Shown here piece after piece: positions 34,843 through 45,999 of a stretch of 64,000 nucleotides of DNA (position 1 is its first letter; the number at the start of each line of letters is the position of its first letter). Location of the stretch: NCBI RefSeq assembly GCF_010015445.1, contig NC_053115.1, forward strand, positions 1,972,732 through 2,036,731, read 5' to 3'. The notes under the pieces were generated by a model. The model saw only the letters and a program-made list of their open reading frames with translations, was not told where the DNA came from and ran no database searches. The stretch comes from Perca fluviatilis. Lineage: Eukaryota; Chordata; Actinopteri; Perciformes; Percidae. Made by a program: the position numbers and the translations under genes.

Positions 34843-34965
34843 ATTACATTACATTACATGTCATTTAGCTGAGGCTTTTATCCAAAGCAACTGAAGGTGC
34901 AAACTCCAGACAACAAGTAGTAAGTGCACGTACATTAGCTTTAAATAAGCAAAACTACATATGAA
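34843..34965 (+). mobile_element. Retroelement tail, (ATTAC)n plus conserved core
   Basis: ATTACATTACATTACATGTC, then ATTTAGCTGAGGCTTTTATCC and AAAGCAACT, is a very common fish retroelement 3' end in minus orientation. A decayed relative is at 9110. Confidence 0.65.
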
Positions 34966-34979
34966 AGTGCAGCTTCAAG

Positions 34980-34981
<2 letters not shown>

Positions 34982-35024
<43 letters not shown>
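34982..35024. repeat. (AT)n microsatellite
   Basis: About 21 AT units that change into ACACACATACACACAC. This AT/CA tract was the insertion site of the Tc1 element; Tc1 elements target TA. Confidence 0.95.
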
Positions 35025-35032
<8 letters not shown>

Positions 35033-35033
<1 letters not shown>

Positions 35034-36265
35034 ACACACTCACCTAAAAGATTATTAGGAACACCCTACTAATACTGTGTTTGACTCCCTTTCGCCTTCA
35101 GAACTGCCTTAATTCTTTGTGTCATTGATTCAACAAGGTGCTGGAAGCATTCTTTAGAAATGTTGGCCCATATTGAGAGGATAGCATCTTGCAGTTGATG
35201 GAGATTTGGGGGATGCACATCCAGGCCACGAAGCTCCCGTTCCACCACATCCCAAAGATGTTCTGATGGTTTGAGATCTGGTGACCTTGGGGGACATTTT
35301 AGTACAGTGAACTCATTGTCATGTTCAAGAAACCAATTTGAAATGATTTGAGCTTTGTGACATGGTGCATTATCCTGCTGGAAGTAGCCATCAGAGGATG
35401 GGTACATGGTGGTCATAAAGGGATGGACATGGTCAGAAACAATGCTCAGGTAGGCTGTGGCATTTAAACAATGCCCAGTTGGTACTAAGGGGCCTAAAGT
35501 GTGCCAAGAAAACATTCCCCACACCATTACACCACCACCACCACCAGCAGCCTGCCCAGTGGTTACCAGGCATGACTGATCCATGTTCTCATTCTGTTTA
35601 CGCCAAATTCTGACTCTACCATCTGAATGTCTCAACAGAAATCGAGACTCATCAGACCAGGCAACATTTTTACAGTCTTCAACTGTCCAATTTTAGTGAG
35701 CTCGTGCAAATTGTAGCCTCATTTTCCTATTTTTAGTGGAGATGAGTGGTACCCGGTGGGTTCTTCTGCTGGTGTAGCCCATCCTCCTAAAGGTTGTGCG
35801 TGTTGTGGCTTCACAAATACTTTGCTGTATACCTCGGTTGTAACAAGTGGTTATTTGAGTCAAAGTTGATCTTCTATCAGCTGGAATCAGTCGGCCCATT
35901 CTCCTCTGACCTCTAGCATCAACAAGGCATTTTCACACCCCCAGGACTGCAGCCAACTGGATGTTTTTCCTTTTTCAGACCATTCTTTGTAAACCCTAGA
36001 AATGGTTGTGTGTGAAAATCCCAGTAACTGAGCAGATTGGGAAATACTCAGACCAGCCCGTCTGGCACCAACAACCATGCTACGCTCAAAGTTGTTTAGA
36101 TCACCTTTCTTTCCCATTCTGACATTCAGTTTGGAGTTCAGGAGATTGTCTAGACCTGGACCACACCCCTAAATGCATTGAAGCAGCTGCCATGCGATTG
36201 GTTGATTAGATAATTGCATTAACAAGAAATCTTACAGGTGTTCCTAATAATCTTTAAGATGAGTG
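35033..36265 (-). mobile_element. Tc1-like element, about 1.23 kb
   Basis: Inverted ends CACTCACCTAAAAGATTATT and the complement of AATAATCTTTAAGATGAGTG, continuing AGGAACACC. Each lies beside TA-rich sequence. The length equals a full Tc1 element with short terminal repeats, so it is complete in outline, but its single gene (minus strand) is broken. Confidence 0.93.
35069..36117 (-). pseudogene. Tc1 transposase, one frameshift and one stop
   Basis: The DNA-binding half starts MGKKGDLNNFERSMVVGARR and includes the helix-turn-helix QSAQLLGFSHTTISRVYKEW (35887-36117). A frameshift near 35930-35945 moves to RLIPADRRSTLTQITTCYNR (second helix-turn-helix, 35693-35899). The frame reaches ARAH and a TAA at 35690, then NWTVEDCKNVAWSDESRF with the first catalytic Asp. 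The final block (35069-35635) has YFQQDNAPCHKA (second Asp) and SPDLKPSEHLWD (Glu), the DD34E pattern. All catalytic residues remain, so the two lesions alone explain loss of function. Full length would be about 340 residues. Confidence 0.93.
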
Positions 36266-36275
36266 TATATACACA

Positions 36276-36318
36276 CTACCGGTCAAAAGTTTTAGAACAC
36301 CCCAATTTTTCCAGGTTT
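36276..36318. mobile_element. End of a second Tc1 family
   Basis: CACTACCGGTCAAAAGTTTT, then AGAACACCCC, is the terminal repeat of another well-known fish Tc1 family. Only about 40 bp remain. The next element starts almost at once. Confidence 0.6.
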
Positions 36319-36319
36319 T

Positions 36320-36728
36320 TGCAACATGTCAGCTGTTTGGAGATTCTTCAGCGTGTGAGCAGAAGATAACAAGTTTGCAATATGCAACACCTGCAAGGAG
36401 ACAGCAGGGCGTGGAGGGACCACACCAAGAACCAGAATCACATTTCTTTAGTTGGATATTGGATGTGAAAAGAAGGAAATGGTTCTAACGTTGCTCTTTA
36501 GATGTGTGTGAGTTTCCCACACCAGGAGTAATTTATATAGTTCTATTATATAGTGATCCATTATCTGTTCAACACAGGTTCTATTAAAGAAAAGATAGAC
36601 AATAAATATTTGTGTGTGCTGTAAAGTGGTTAGAAATTATGAAATCGGAATCAGCTAAAATCAGTATCGGCTGGCCTAACTCAAGAAAATCGGAATCGGC
36701 CTAGAAAGTTGTAGTCGGTGCATCTCTA
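36320..36728 (+). mobile_element. hAT remnant with BED finger and terminal repeat
   Basis: From 36329 the frame reads SAVWRFFSV, a TGA, then AEDNKFAICNTCKETAGRGG and TTPRT. This is the W..F / CxxC opening of a ZBED-type BED finger. The closing sequence GAATCGGCCTAGAAAGTTGT, then AGTCGGTGCATCTCTA, is the typical fish hAT terminus with repeated AATCGG words. The catalytic part is deleted. Confidence 0.7.
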
Positions 36729-36730
36729 CT

Positions 36731-37792
36731 TGTTTGCCAGGAGTAGTTTCCTGTAGCTCTCACAGGTGTGTTGTGGGGTTCAGGTCTGGAGGAAGGAGAA
36801 TTATTTGTGGTGATGAACAGACAAAATGCTTTTGGAGGTAGACGGAGGAGTGATGTAAGATCCTGGCTGCCTACAGTGAAGATGGGAAAATGCATTCAGC
36901 TGTTGTTTTAAGGATGGAGAAAAAATGAATTCTGTGAGATGTGAAGACAATAAAAATTGAGCAGAGGACTGAATATCAACTATGGACCCGACTACCTATT
37001 ACTAGTTCTAGGTCTAATGAGTTGCAATGCCATAACCACTCCAGTTGATGACCTAGAAAAAATTAAGATGAAAAAAAAGTCATAATCATGGGATAAAATC
37101 TAAATAATGAGATAGCAATTTTAGTTTCACAGATAGAATGAAGCCCAAATGATCCTGTAATGTGAGGGGTTTACAGACATAATCTTAATGATACACCAAC
37201 ATTTTATTTTTCTTGTATAGTGTATAAACATCATTGCATTGGCACCTACTGTCCAATGCAATAAAGGTGGCAAGGTAAACTGTCTGTGACACATTACTGC
37301 GAGCCATATAGAGTATTGGTTGTTGGGAGTCTGGTCTAGCATGGAAGTGTTGGAATTGGGTAACTGTGGGAGTGGAAATGATGCTGTGCATGTGTTCCCG
37401 GTTCCACAATGAATCAGATTCAAACCAGAATCTGGATTAAGTGGAGGCTTTATAAATCTGAGAAAAATAATGCGTATGCATATTTCTGTCTTTGTGTGCA
37501 CGCACAGTTTTACTTGTTGCATCTGGCCCCTCGTGAATTACTACTTCAAGCTGCATTGATGGATTTTTTTGGCCACTGTGTGCATGTGTGTAGCCAAATA
37601 TCAATTCAGCATATTTTACCAGTTCCATTTATGTTAAATTAGAAAAGTTTAGAGGAGTGTGGGGGTTCATCACTGTTTGCAGTGAATCTCAAGGAGCCAC
37701 ATGAGAGCAAGGATTAAGGATTTCAAAGTTTTGAAGACAACCTCACTACATCTGGAAGATATTACCTGAGAAGGACAGCACATCTCCTGCAG

Positions 37793-37793
<1 letters not shown>
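36731..37793. other. Unassigned interval
   Basis: Frames on both strands at 37127-37642 overlap and lack domains. No host gene or clear repeat is seen. Confidence 0.35.
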
Positions 37794-37872
<79 letters not shown>

Positions 37873-37882
37873 AGAGAGAGGA
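37794..37882. repeat. (CA)n then (GA)n microsatellite
   Basis: About 38 CA units ending in AGAGAGAGAG. Confidence 0.96.
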
Positions 37883-37949
37883 GGGGTGCTGGGTCATCCC
37901 TTAATACATCTGTTAGTTTGGCTCTGGAGTCTGTCATTATCACAGTGAA

Positions 37950-38190
37950 GCTGAGGCCTGGACTACGAAGCAAGATTTGGCGTTAACGAAGTAACTTCAG
38001 GTTCAACCCAGGGTTTTGTGTACCATGCAGTGGATCACTTGTTACCGTGTTCAATCGCCGCGGTAACTTCTGCTGCACGCCTAACCTGGTCGGGAGCAAT
38101 ATGGTATGTTGGAGATCAGAGATCAACCGCCTACTGACCAATCAATACTCGGCGTCACCGTTCTTAGGAGATCAGGTGGAGCTCGGTGCA
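37950..38190. repeat. Dispersed repeat of unknown class
   Basis: GGCCTGGACTACGAAGCAAG, then TTAACGAAGTAACTTCAGGTTCAACCC-like words, is a familiar fish MITE opening. It leads directly into the GA tract, and the right end is not visible. Confidence 0.4.
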
Positions 38191-38234
38191 GAGAGAGAGA
38201 GAGAGAGGGAGAAAGATAGAGAGAGGGAGGGAGG

Positions 38235-38265
<31 letters not shown>

Positions 38266-38306
38266 AGGGAGAGGGAGAGAGAGAGACAGAGAGAGAGAGA
38301 GGGAAG

Positions 38307-38370
<64 letters not shown>

Positions 38371-38397
38371 AGAGGGAGAGAGAGAGAAAGAAGAGAA

Positions 38398-38462
<65 letters not shown>

Positions 38463-38500
38463 AGAGGGAGAGAGAGAGAAAGAAAGATAGAGAGGGAGGG

Positions 38501-38532
<32 letters not shown>

Positions 38533-38548
38533 GGAGAGAGAGAGGGAG
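38190..38548. repeat. Long (GA)n / purine tract, about 360 bp
   Basis: Almost pure purine on the plus strand, built from GAGA runs punctuated by GGGAGGGA and AAAGA(T). Several frames stay open for over 120 codons on both strands but encode only RE or SL repeats and are not genes. Confidence 0.97.
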
Positions 38549-38549
38549 G

Positions 38550-39358
38550 TGCGCTCATAAAAGTTAAAACATTTAGAGACCGACAACCCCGTTAACATTC
38601 CGTAATTTGTATTTTTATGAAATATATATATTTTAATGGGAGGGAATTACATATCGGCTATCTGTCGGCTTCTTGAGCCATGTGTCGCCAATATGTACAG
38701 CGGTTTGAATTATGTTTTTATATTTTTTATTTGCTCTCACGATGGCTTCCCACTGCCAGGGTTGCAACTGAAATAAAAGGCTAAAGCAACGACAGTTCAT
38801 GGAAAGCACCAGTGTAATTATGATCAGATCTTGGTCCTGACTGATGGGGAAGTGATATTAATTAGTGAGTTGTGATTTAAACATCTACAGCGTCGGCTAT
38901 TTTTTTTGCCAGCTTTCCTGCTGTTTTAGGAAGCAGCGACTGTATTGTGTTTTCCCTGTAAAATAGTGTCTGTGTTCTTCATATTTATGTAGAATTATAG
39001 TTTGCTCTAAAACTCCATTTGGGAATGAAATGTGGTGTTTTTTTGTCAAACTGCTTTTGTTGTTTTAGTTCATCACAGCTCGGCCATGGGTAACTGTCGT
39101 CACTATTTTGGTTAGAGCGCGGTCTTTGGGCCAAGTTGGACTACTACAGTTCTTCCTTCAGTCCATGAGGAGGAACCACAGAGAAGTGGAAATATAATGC
39201 GTCAGACTGTTTTCACTGTGTGAGATCCTTACTTGTTTACCAGTGAGGTGCTCTTCCACTTTAGTAAGTCTAATCTGTGTGTATTCATGTGTTTTTTGCT
39301 AATATTTACTACTACTTTACAGCACAATCTCAGCATTTCTGGATAATCGAATAAATAT
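38550..39358. other. Unassigned interval
   Basis: AT-rich sequence without recognised features. It may include the lost half of the foldback element that follows. Confidence 0.35.
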
Positions 39359-39752
39359 GTTTGTTGTATCTCTTTTCGGTGTTGTAATTTGTAGACGGTC
39401 CTTAAGCACTCGTCTTACTGCCAGTAGCAGCAGAGAGCAGAAGCCAGCAGGCAAGTGTTATTTAAATAAACTCCTGGTGTACTTACAAACTTTCCAATCC
39501 ATCGTTTTATGAGTACATAACCTATTTGTACTAGTGTAGAAGTTTGGTATCATTTTGGGCATTATTAGTGGGGTCATTTACGAGATACGCTCTTGGATCC
39601 ATTAGCCCCTGCGCTAAGCTATTCAGCTGATAACGCTACTCTACGCTAACTCTCCCAATGTTCGACCCAGGTGAAAAAAGTTTCTGGGGGGTTATTTGGC
39701 TCGAGGTCATGGTGCAAAGGACCCTAGGGTGAAATTACTCCGAACCATCACT
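39359..39752. mobile_element. Half copy of the foldback MITE of 2809-3680
   Basis: Matches the 3' arm of 2809-3680 from the loop side (TTGTTGTATCTCTTTTCGGT) to the end (GAACCATCACT|TTAA at 39753). Some stretches, such as CCCAGGTGAAAAAAGTTTCT, are closer to the complement of that element's 5' arm than to its 3' arm. The left half is missing. Confidence 0.8.
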
Positions 39753-39825
39753 TTAAGCACCGATACATATTTATTAATCGGTTAAACACTTTGCAAAACA
39801 AGACAAAATGTAGTCTTCAAGCAGT

Positions 39826-40625
39826 GAGGATGATTTTGTTGTCCTCTATCTTCTTAAAGAGAAAAAGAATTAGGAGATTCTGGCCCAATCCCAAAGTGAG
39901 CCCTGAGGACTAAGGACTAAAGACTCACAGACTTAACTGATCTCAGGTACTAAGTGAGTGTGTGAGGCCACATGGGCTCAGATAGGTATACATGGGATTG
40001 GGACAGCACTTCACCAGATCACGTTACCTTGGCAACGTTTAATAAAGATGTTGCTGACACTTGCCGGTTTGGGAATTTTCATTTTAAGTTTGTTGCTTTC
40101 CACGCGGCCGAGGCCCAGGAGACGGCTGCCTGGTTCCACATTATTTCAACCTCTAGTTTTACCAGCTGGACACCAGGCTGTTCTGTCCCGTGGTCGTGTG
40201 TCGGGCTGTTGTTTACCTTTGTAATTTCTGGATTTCCCTACGGTCTCCACGGTAACCGTCACAACGCTTTGAACTGTGGGTAATTCCCTTTGGTGAAGTG
40301 TGCATCGATGCAGACTCACGGAAAGGGCTCGGTAAGTGTGTACTCAAACCCTCAAGCCCTTTGAAATTCGACATTGGAACAATCCTAAGCCCTTACGAAT
40401 TTCATGAGAACGCAACAAGTCCGTGAGTCTGTGAGTCCAGACTTTGGGATTGCGCCATTGGGTCCATCCAATCCTGAGATTGTTCAGAAAACAAGGAGAG
40501 TTCCACCTCCTCATCAAGGAGCTGCGGGATTATCCCGATCAATTACAAAGTTTGCTTCAGGATGTCAGTGGCTCAGTTTGATGCTTTGCTAGCGATACTG
40601 GAGCCACGTATTAAAAAGATATCAT
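39826..40625 (+). pseudogene. PIF-Harbinger transposase N-terminus, interrupted
   Basis: ATG-TAG at 39809 is followed in frame by SSSSEDDFVVLYLLKEKK (to about 39868), a typical Harbinger nuclease start. After a 0.58-kb insertion the reading resumes at about 40460 with WVHPILRLFRKQGEFHLLIK and ELRDYPDQ, then shifts frame to FRMSVAQFDALLAILEPRIK (to 40619). These match the 'WVHPI...GEFH.L..ELR...FRMS..QFD.LL..V.P.I' region ahead of the DDE core. The core itself is absent. Lesions are a stop at codon two, the insertion, and a frameshift. Confidence 0.65.
39881..40459. mobile_element. TIR element inserted in the Harbinger frame
   Basis: TGGCCCAATCCCAAAGT at the left and ACTTTGGGATTGCGCCA at the right are 17-bp inverted ends with one mismatch. 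Flanking GATTCTGG / CATTGGG may be a decayed 7-8 bp target duplication, which would suggest hAT. The interior has no recognised coding sequence. Confidence 0.65.
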
Positions 40626-41150
40626 TCTTGATGTTGACGTCAAAACACCTCAAAATGCTTGCTACGGATGCGGAAAAACAGAAAATGTAACCTGATCCAA
40701 ATTTTTTTTTGAACGTGAGGTCGTTTTTATTTCTTAACGTGCAAAGTTTTGGCCTCTGTGTGCAAGGACCTTTAAAGGCTCAATTTTCAAACTAGTTAGT
40801 AACCCTGAAGTCTACATCTGAAAACACCCTATGGCGGTCGTCAGATGTGTGAGATACGGATGACTTTACATTTTACATTATACTATATATATAATTTATA
40901 CAAGGTTATGGTTACTGATAAAATGACCCAAAATAGAAAGAATTCTGGTTGATATTACGATATAAAGATGAAAATTAGCTGTACAATTATCCTACAACTT
41001 CAACATCAATTAAGACTTTCTGGAATGAATAAACTGTGTAAACACTAATTCTGTGGACGAAAGACGGACCAGCGCGTCCAAACAATGTTTGACAAAACTC
41101 CTGCTCAAAAAGTGATACTACAACATCTCATTTCAAACATTTTGTCATGG
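40626..41150. other. Unassigned interval
   Basis: No gene or clear repeat boundary. The first 60 bp may still be Harbinger coding sequence in a decayed state. Confidence 0.35.
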
Positions 41151-41154
41151 ATCT

Positions 41155-41460
41155 GTCACGGAATAAGCGAGGCTTGGACCCAAATGCAGAGTTGAAGGAA
41201 TTGAATAACCAAACTCGCAACAAAAAGTGTCCAGTTATAGGCAGGCAGGCAGGCAAACATGAAAATAATCCAAAACAGGCAAGAAGGCAGAACACAAGAC
41301 ACTGAACCCGAAACAAAACACACAAACACGATCCGAATGATCCGACAGGACAGCACGGAGACTAAATACAAGAGTTAACGAGCAAACAAGGGACAGGTGA
41401 CACTAGGGCTCAAGAACAGGTGAAACACATCAGGGTGAGGCAGACAATCACAAAGGCGAA
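41155..41460. mobile_element. LTR-like dispersed repeat fragment
   Basis: TGTCACGGAATAAGCGAGG, then TTGGACCCAAATGCAGAG, parallels the opening of 44352 (TGTTGCGGTGAGG, TTTGGACCCAAGCGCGGA). GGCAGGCAGGCAGGCA is a short internal repeat. The right end is missing. Confidence 0.45.
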
Positions 41461-41724
41461 TTTTGATCCAGCCTTTCATTTCAATTTAGGTTCACAGCAA
41501 ATTTTGGCCCGACTAGTTGTGCACCATACCAAAAAAGAATCAGGAAACTGTTTTTCATACTGTAATTATGTGACACTGCTGTACAGAATTTGACCGATTT
41601 GCTGACTTTGAGACTCCCGCAGAAGCAGAGAGTTTTTTTAATATTCAGGCTGTGAAACAGGTTGCTATGAGTCGGCTGGGTGGCAGCTGCTTTTAATGAC
41701 GTTTTTCATGACTTGCTAAATTCT

Positions 41725-42095
41725 ACTAGCCTGGTGAGACCGTCCTGATCTCCAGTTTTCAACTCCCAGATCAGTCTGGCATCTTGAGAGAGAGAAAATT
41801 TGGAGCCGTTCGCCAAACGACCGACCAATCAGCGTTGGTTTTGAGGCGGCTTTAGGTGTGACGCAACGAGAAGCGACTGTTCAGTCAAAACAACGTAGCG
41901 GCTTCCACGGATGAGATGAGCGTAGCTATCGCAGCAAGTTTTATCTGAATTAGAAAGTATTCCTTCATTGATCATTGATCATCACTGGAGGCTTTTCTCG
42001 GAGGAAAAGATGGTTTTGCTCTTCTCCCTACTGATTGGTTGATTTGGCCTGTCTATCACCAACTATAGGTGGTGATAGACAGATGGTTTATCCAA
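41725..42095. repeat. Probable DNA-transposon MITE
   Basis: CTAGCCTGGTGAGACCGTCC opens a block with CCGACCAATCAGCG, a common fish repeat style. Near the end TGTCTATCACCAACTATAGG and TGGTGATAGACAGATGG form a hairpin (42049-42085). Ends are uncertain. Confidence 0.4.
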
Positions 42096-42099
42096 TCAG

Positions 42100-43185
42100 C
42101 TAAGATTAGATTAGATTAGATTTTTTTTATTGAGCCCAAAAAAATGGGAAATAATGGTGTTACAGCAGCAAAAATATCAGACACACAGCACACATACATA
42201 GTATACATTAAATAATAGGAAACAATATACATTAAATAATAATTGAATACTACACAAGCAATATTTAAAATATATACAATTTGGAAATAAAATGTACAAC
42301 TGATTCAACAGATATAGATAAAGTTAATGTACAAGTTGGGGAGCAAAAATGTACAACTGTTTCCCTTTTAAAGATAGGATGTAGATAAACCTGTTGTGCA
42401 AGGTTGTGCAAGGTGCATTCAGGGCAGTTGTGATGTATATGAGTCTTATCTCACACTCAGTGACAAAGTGTTAAAAAGTTTTATTTCCTGTGGTAGGAAT
42501 GATTTCCTGTAGCGGTCCGTGCGACATCGAAGCTGTCGGAGCATCTTAGAGAAGGTGCTCCTCTGTTGGAACAGTGTGGGGGGGTGGAGAGGGTGGTCTG
42601 GGTTATCCATGATAGATAACAGTTTGTTCAGTGACCTCCTCTCCACCACAGCTTCAAATGTGTCCTGTTTGCAGCCAATAATGGAGCCAGCCTTCCTGAT
42701 CAGTTTGTTCAGCCTGTTTGTATCGCTGGCTCCAATGCTGCTGCCCCAGCAGATGGCGGAGGAGAACAGAGCGCTGGCCACAACAGACTGGTAGAACATC
42801 TCCACCATCCTGCTGGTAACAACAGACTGGTAGAACATCTCCACCATCCTGCTGGTAACAACAGACTGGTAGAACATCTCCACCATCCTGCTGGTAACAA
42901 CAGACTGGTAGAACATCTCCACCATCCTGCTGGTAACAACAGACTGGTAGAACATCTCCACCATCCTGCTGGTAACAACAGACTGGTAGAACATCTCCAC
43001 CATCCTGCTGCACACGTTGAAGGATCTCACCTTCCTCAGGAAATAGAGTCTGCTCATCCCCTTCCTGTAAACAGCAGTGCTGTTGATTTTCCAGTTCAGC
43101 CTGTAGTCGATGTTGACATCCAGGTATCTGTACTCCTCAACCATGTCCACATCTCCACCCAGAATGCAAAGGGTTTCAAGCACCG
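42100..43185 (-). mobile_element. 5'-truncated LINE with C-terminal coding region and (GATTA)n tail
   Basis: The minus-strand frame 42446-43183 (245 aa) encodes the C-terminal region after the reverse transcriptase core: VEEYRYLDVNIDYRLNWK, GMSRLYFLRKVRSFNVCSRM, ICWGSSIGASDTNRLNKLIR, KAGSIIGCKQD and YRKSFLPQEIKLFNTL. This is the usual end of fish non-LTR ORF2 proteins. A 39-bp tandem array inflates the middle. The 3' UTR runs to the AGATTAGATTAGATTAGATT tail at about 42102-42122. The frame is open from end to end, so the copy is fairly young, but the catalytic domain is lost. Confidence 0.88.
42781..43014 (-). repeat. 39-bp in-frame tandem repeat, six units
   Basis: Six units of CAACAGACTGGTAGAACATC plus TCCACCATCCTGCTGGTAA start every 39 bp and are virtually identical; only the last ends CTGCACA. 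On the coding strand each encodes SRMVEMFYQSVVT. The sister protein segment normally has one such stretch (..MLRMFYESVVAS..). Confidence 0.97.
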
Positions 43186-43790
43186 AAACAATTCGTACAA
43201 CACATCACGAGTTAAGGTTTGATTTCAAAAGAGATTTGAGCAATTTCAAAAAACTGACAACGTTTCAGCTTCAGGGCCAAATTATCTCTTCACACATTGC
43301 TCTGAAAAAATGGAGTGGAGTGGAGTTTTGAGTTTTGAGATCCGTTACATGCAATTATCCTTAAAAAGGTTAATTTAAGAAGATATGTGAAAATGTCCTT
43401 AGACCTCAGAGGGTTAAATTATATATTATATAAGGATGCAACGGTGTGGTGATAAAAGCAAATTGAAATTTATTTTAATTAAAAGCCTAAAATAAAGTTA
43501 AAAATGCTTAAAAAAAAAGGTCCAATGTGTGGGAATTTCTTCCATCTAGCGTTGAGATCATATATCGTAATCAACTCTCTCTCACCACGCAGTTCACAGT
43601 AGGTATTACAGCTACGGTAGCCTTCACACTTCTAAAAGCCGGTCTCTTGCTCTTTTCAATCTCCTTTTTCTTTTTTGGGAGAAGAAGAAGAAGAAGACTC
43701 CTGTTCCTGAAATATGGATTTTGACTCTGTGTGGTCCTCCATGTTTCCTTCTTCTAACTCGCCACCGGGGCCGGGAAGCTACGATACCCA
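43186..43790. repeat. Mixed interval with a MITE-like block
   Basis: 43520-43780 (AAGGTCCAATGTGTGGGAAT, TTCTTCCATCTAGCG) is a recognisable common fish repeat start. 43186-43510 is AT-rich and unassigned. A GAAGAAGAAGAAGAA run lies at 43681-43697. Confidence 0.4.
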
Positions 43791-43863
43791 TTAGCAGCAT
43801 TAGCAGCATTAGCAGCATTAGCAGCATTGGCAACATTAGCAGCATTAGCAGCATTAGCAGCAG
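43789..43863. repeat. 9-bp tandem repeat (ATTAGCAGC)n
   Basis: Eight units, one reading ATTGGCAAC. Confidence 0.95.
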
Positions 43864-43925
43864 CTGAGAGTTTATCATGTGACAGACAAAACAGGAAAGG
43901 TGGAGCAGTATGTCCTGTATGTCCC

Positions 43926-43927
<2 letters not shown>

Positions 43928-43962
<35 letters not shown>
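43928..43962. repeat. (CA)n microsatellite
   Basis: About 17 CA units. Confidence 0.95.
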
Positions 43963-43964
<2 letters not shown>

Positions 43965-44070
43965 GGTTGTGTGTATTTACAGCACGTTTGCTGAATGCTG
44001 CACGTGTTGTCAAATTAATGAAGTTGTTTTCTTAATTTGCAGGGCATTTGCCCCTGTCGGCCACCGTACA

Positions 44071-44109
<39 letters not shown>
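44071..44109. repeat. (CA)n microsatellite
   Basis: About 19 CA units. Confidence 0.95.
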
Positions 44110-44110
<1 letters not shown>

Positions 44111-44351
44111 AAGGTTAAAAGTTCACAGAATTAATTTTTTGGGGAATAAAAAGAATAAAAAACCCAGCCCAGAGTCACCAAAGTGGTAGGAGTCTAGTCC
44201 TCGTTCAGACATCCCCTTTTTTTGCCAACGGCTGCCACGTATGAAATCACAGCACGGGTAAAACCGAAACATTCAATAAATTGAGGCAGAGTCAAGTTAG
44301 ACAAGATAAGATAAGATAAGATAGACTTTATTAATCCCACACTGGGGAAAC

Positions 44352-44974
<623 letters not shown>

Positions 44975-45107
44975 GAAACTCCTGTGCTACAGCAGCTCAA
45001 AAGGAAAAAAATTTCAGAAAATCAAAATAACACAATTACACATTTAGTAGACATAGGAGATAATATATACATAACATATAGGAAATGGAAAAATAGAATA
45101 GAATTCG

Positions 45108-45152
45108 TAATAATAATAATAATAATAATAACAATAATAATAATAATAGTAA
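45108..45152. repeat. (AAT)n microsatellite
   Basis: About 14 AAT units with one AAC and one AGT interruption, inside a LINE 3' UTR. Confidence 0.95.
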
Positions 45153-45740
45153 TAAAACAACCGTATTTACACAATAAACACTCTTATATAAACAGACATA
45201 TGTAAACACAGATATATAGACATATTGCACAGTTGGAGGTAGCAAAGGGTGATAAAGAGATAAATGTGCATAGTGCAGAATATTGTCCAGTGATGCTCAT
45301 ATTGCAGAAACAGCTGCAGTGGTACATTCTGATGTTGTGTTAAAGAGTCTGACTGCTGCTGGGATGAAGGACCTGTGGTAGTACTGAGGAGCTGCTCAGG
45401 GAACTTCTACATATTTCTGATTACTTCATTTTTTTTTATTTTAGATGAAAGACACAGATCTTGAAGATGAGATGAGATGCATGCAAACATATACTAGACT
45501 TCTGAGAAATCAATCAAATTCAAAGTAAAGTATTTCTTAGTGGCCAGCTAAGTAAGCCCTGTCTGTTATCACACAACTCAAACACAACAGGCTTTGTGGG
45601 GACATTTTACACACTATGTAAAAGCTTGTTATGGGGACCTGTTTGGTCCAAAATGTTTCACACACAGTTTATATTCAGAAACTGACCAACGGTGTGCTGT
45701 GGGGACGTCATCAGTGTCCAGAAAACACAGATGATTAACC

Positions 45741-45965
45741 ATGAGCTGGGAGCACCGAGAGGGACAGGAAAAGGTAAACAGACCGGTGAAGAGGGCTAGC
45801 TCTGTCCTGGTCTGCCCTCTGGACACCATAGAGGAGGTGGGGGAGAGGAGGATGTTAGCCAGGCTGGCATCAATCATGGGCAACACCTCTCACCCCCCCC
45901 CCCTACATGAGACTGTGAGCTCCCTGAGCAGCTCCTTCAGCAGTCTGCTTCTGAAGGAGCTACTT
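45741..45965 (+). mobile_element. LINE C-terminal fragment, plus strand
   Basis: The frame encodes VKRASSVLVCPLDTIEEVGE, RRMLARLASIMGNTSHP and ETVSSLSSSFSSLLLK. This is the segment just ahead of the 'RSF.PAAVRLFN' terminus that occurs in opposite orientation at 45330-45385. A C8-9 run sits in the frame at 45892. Confidence 0.75.
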
Positions 45966-45999
45966 GTGACACACACACACTTTACATATCAAACACTAT

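Noticed and set aside
35033..36265. Active Tc1 transposon
   Set aside because: A frameshift and an internal TAA interrupt the transposase, though ends and catalytic residues remain.
36701..37642. Overlapping frames of 60-131 codons around 37.1-37.6 kb
   Set aside because: They overlap on opposite strands, show no domain or codon pattern and have no supporting splice or promoter context.
38164..38598. Long frames of (RE)n, (SL)n or (SP)n type over the GA tract
   Set aside because: They are produced by the simple repeat on both strands at once and carry no gene signals.
42446..43183. Host gene with a 13-residue repeat domain
   Set aside because: The sequences on both sides are the C-terminal region of a non-LTR retrotransposon ORF, followed by that element's 3' UTR and (GATTA)n tail.
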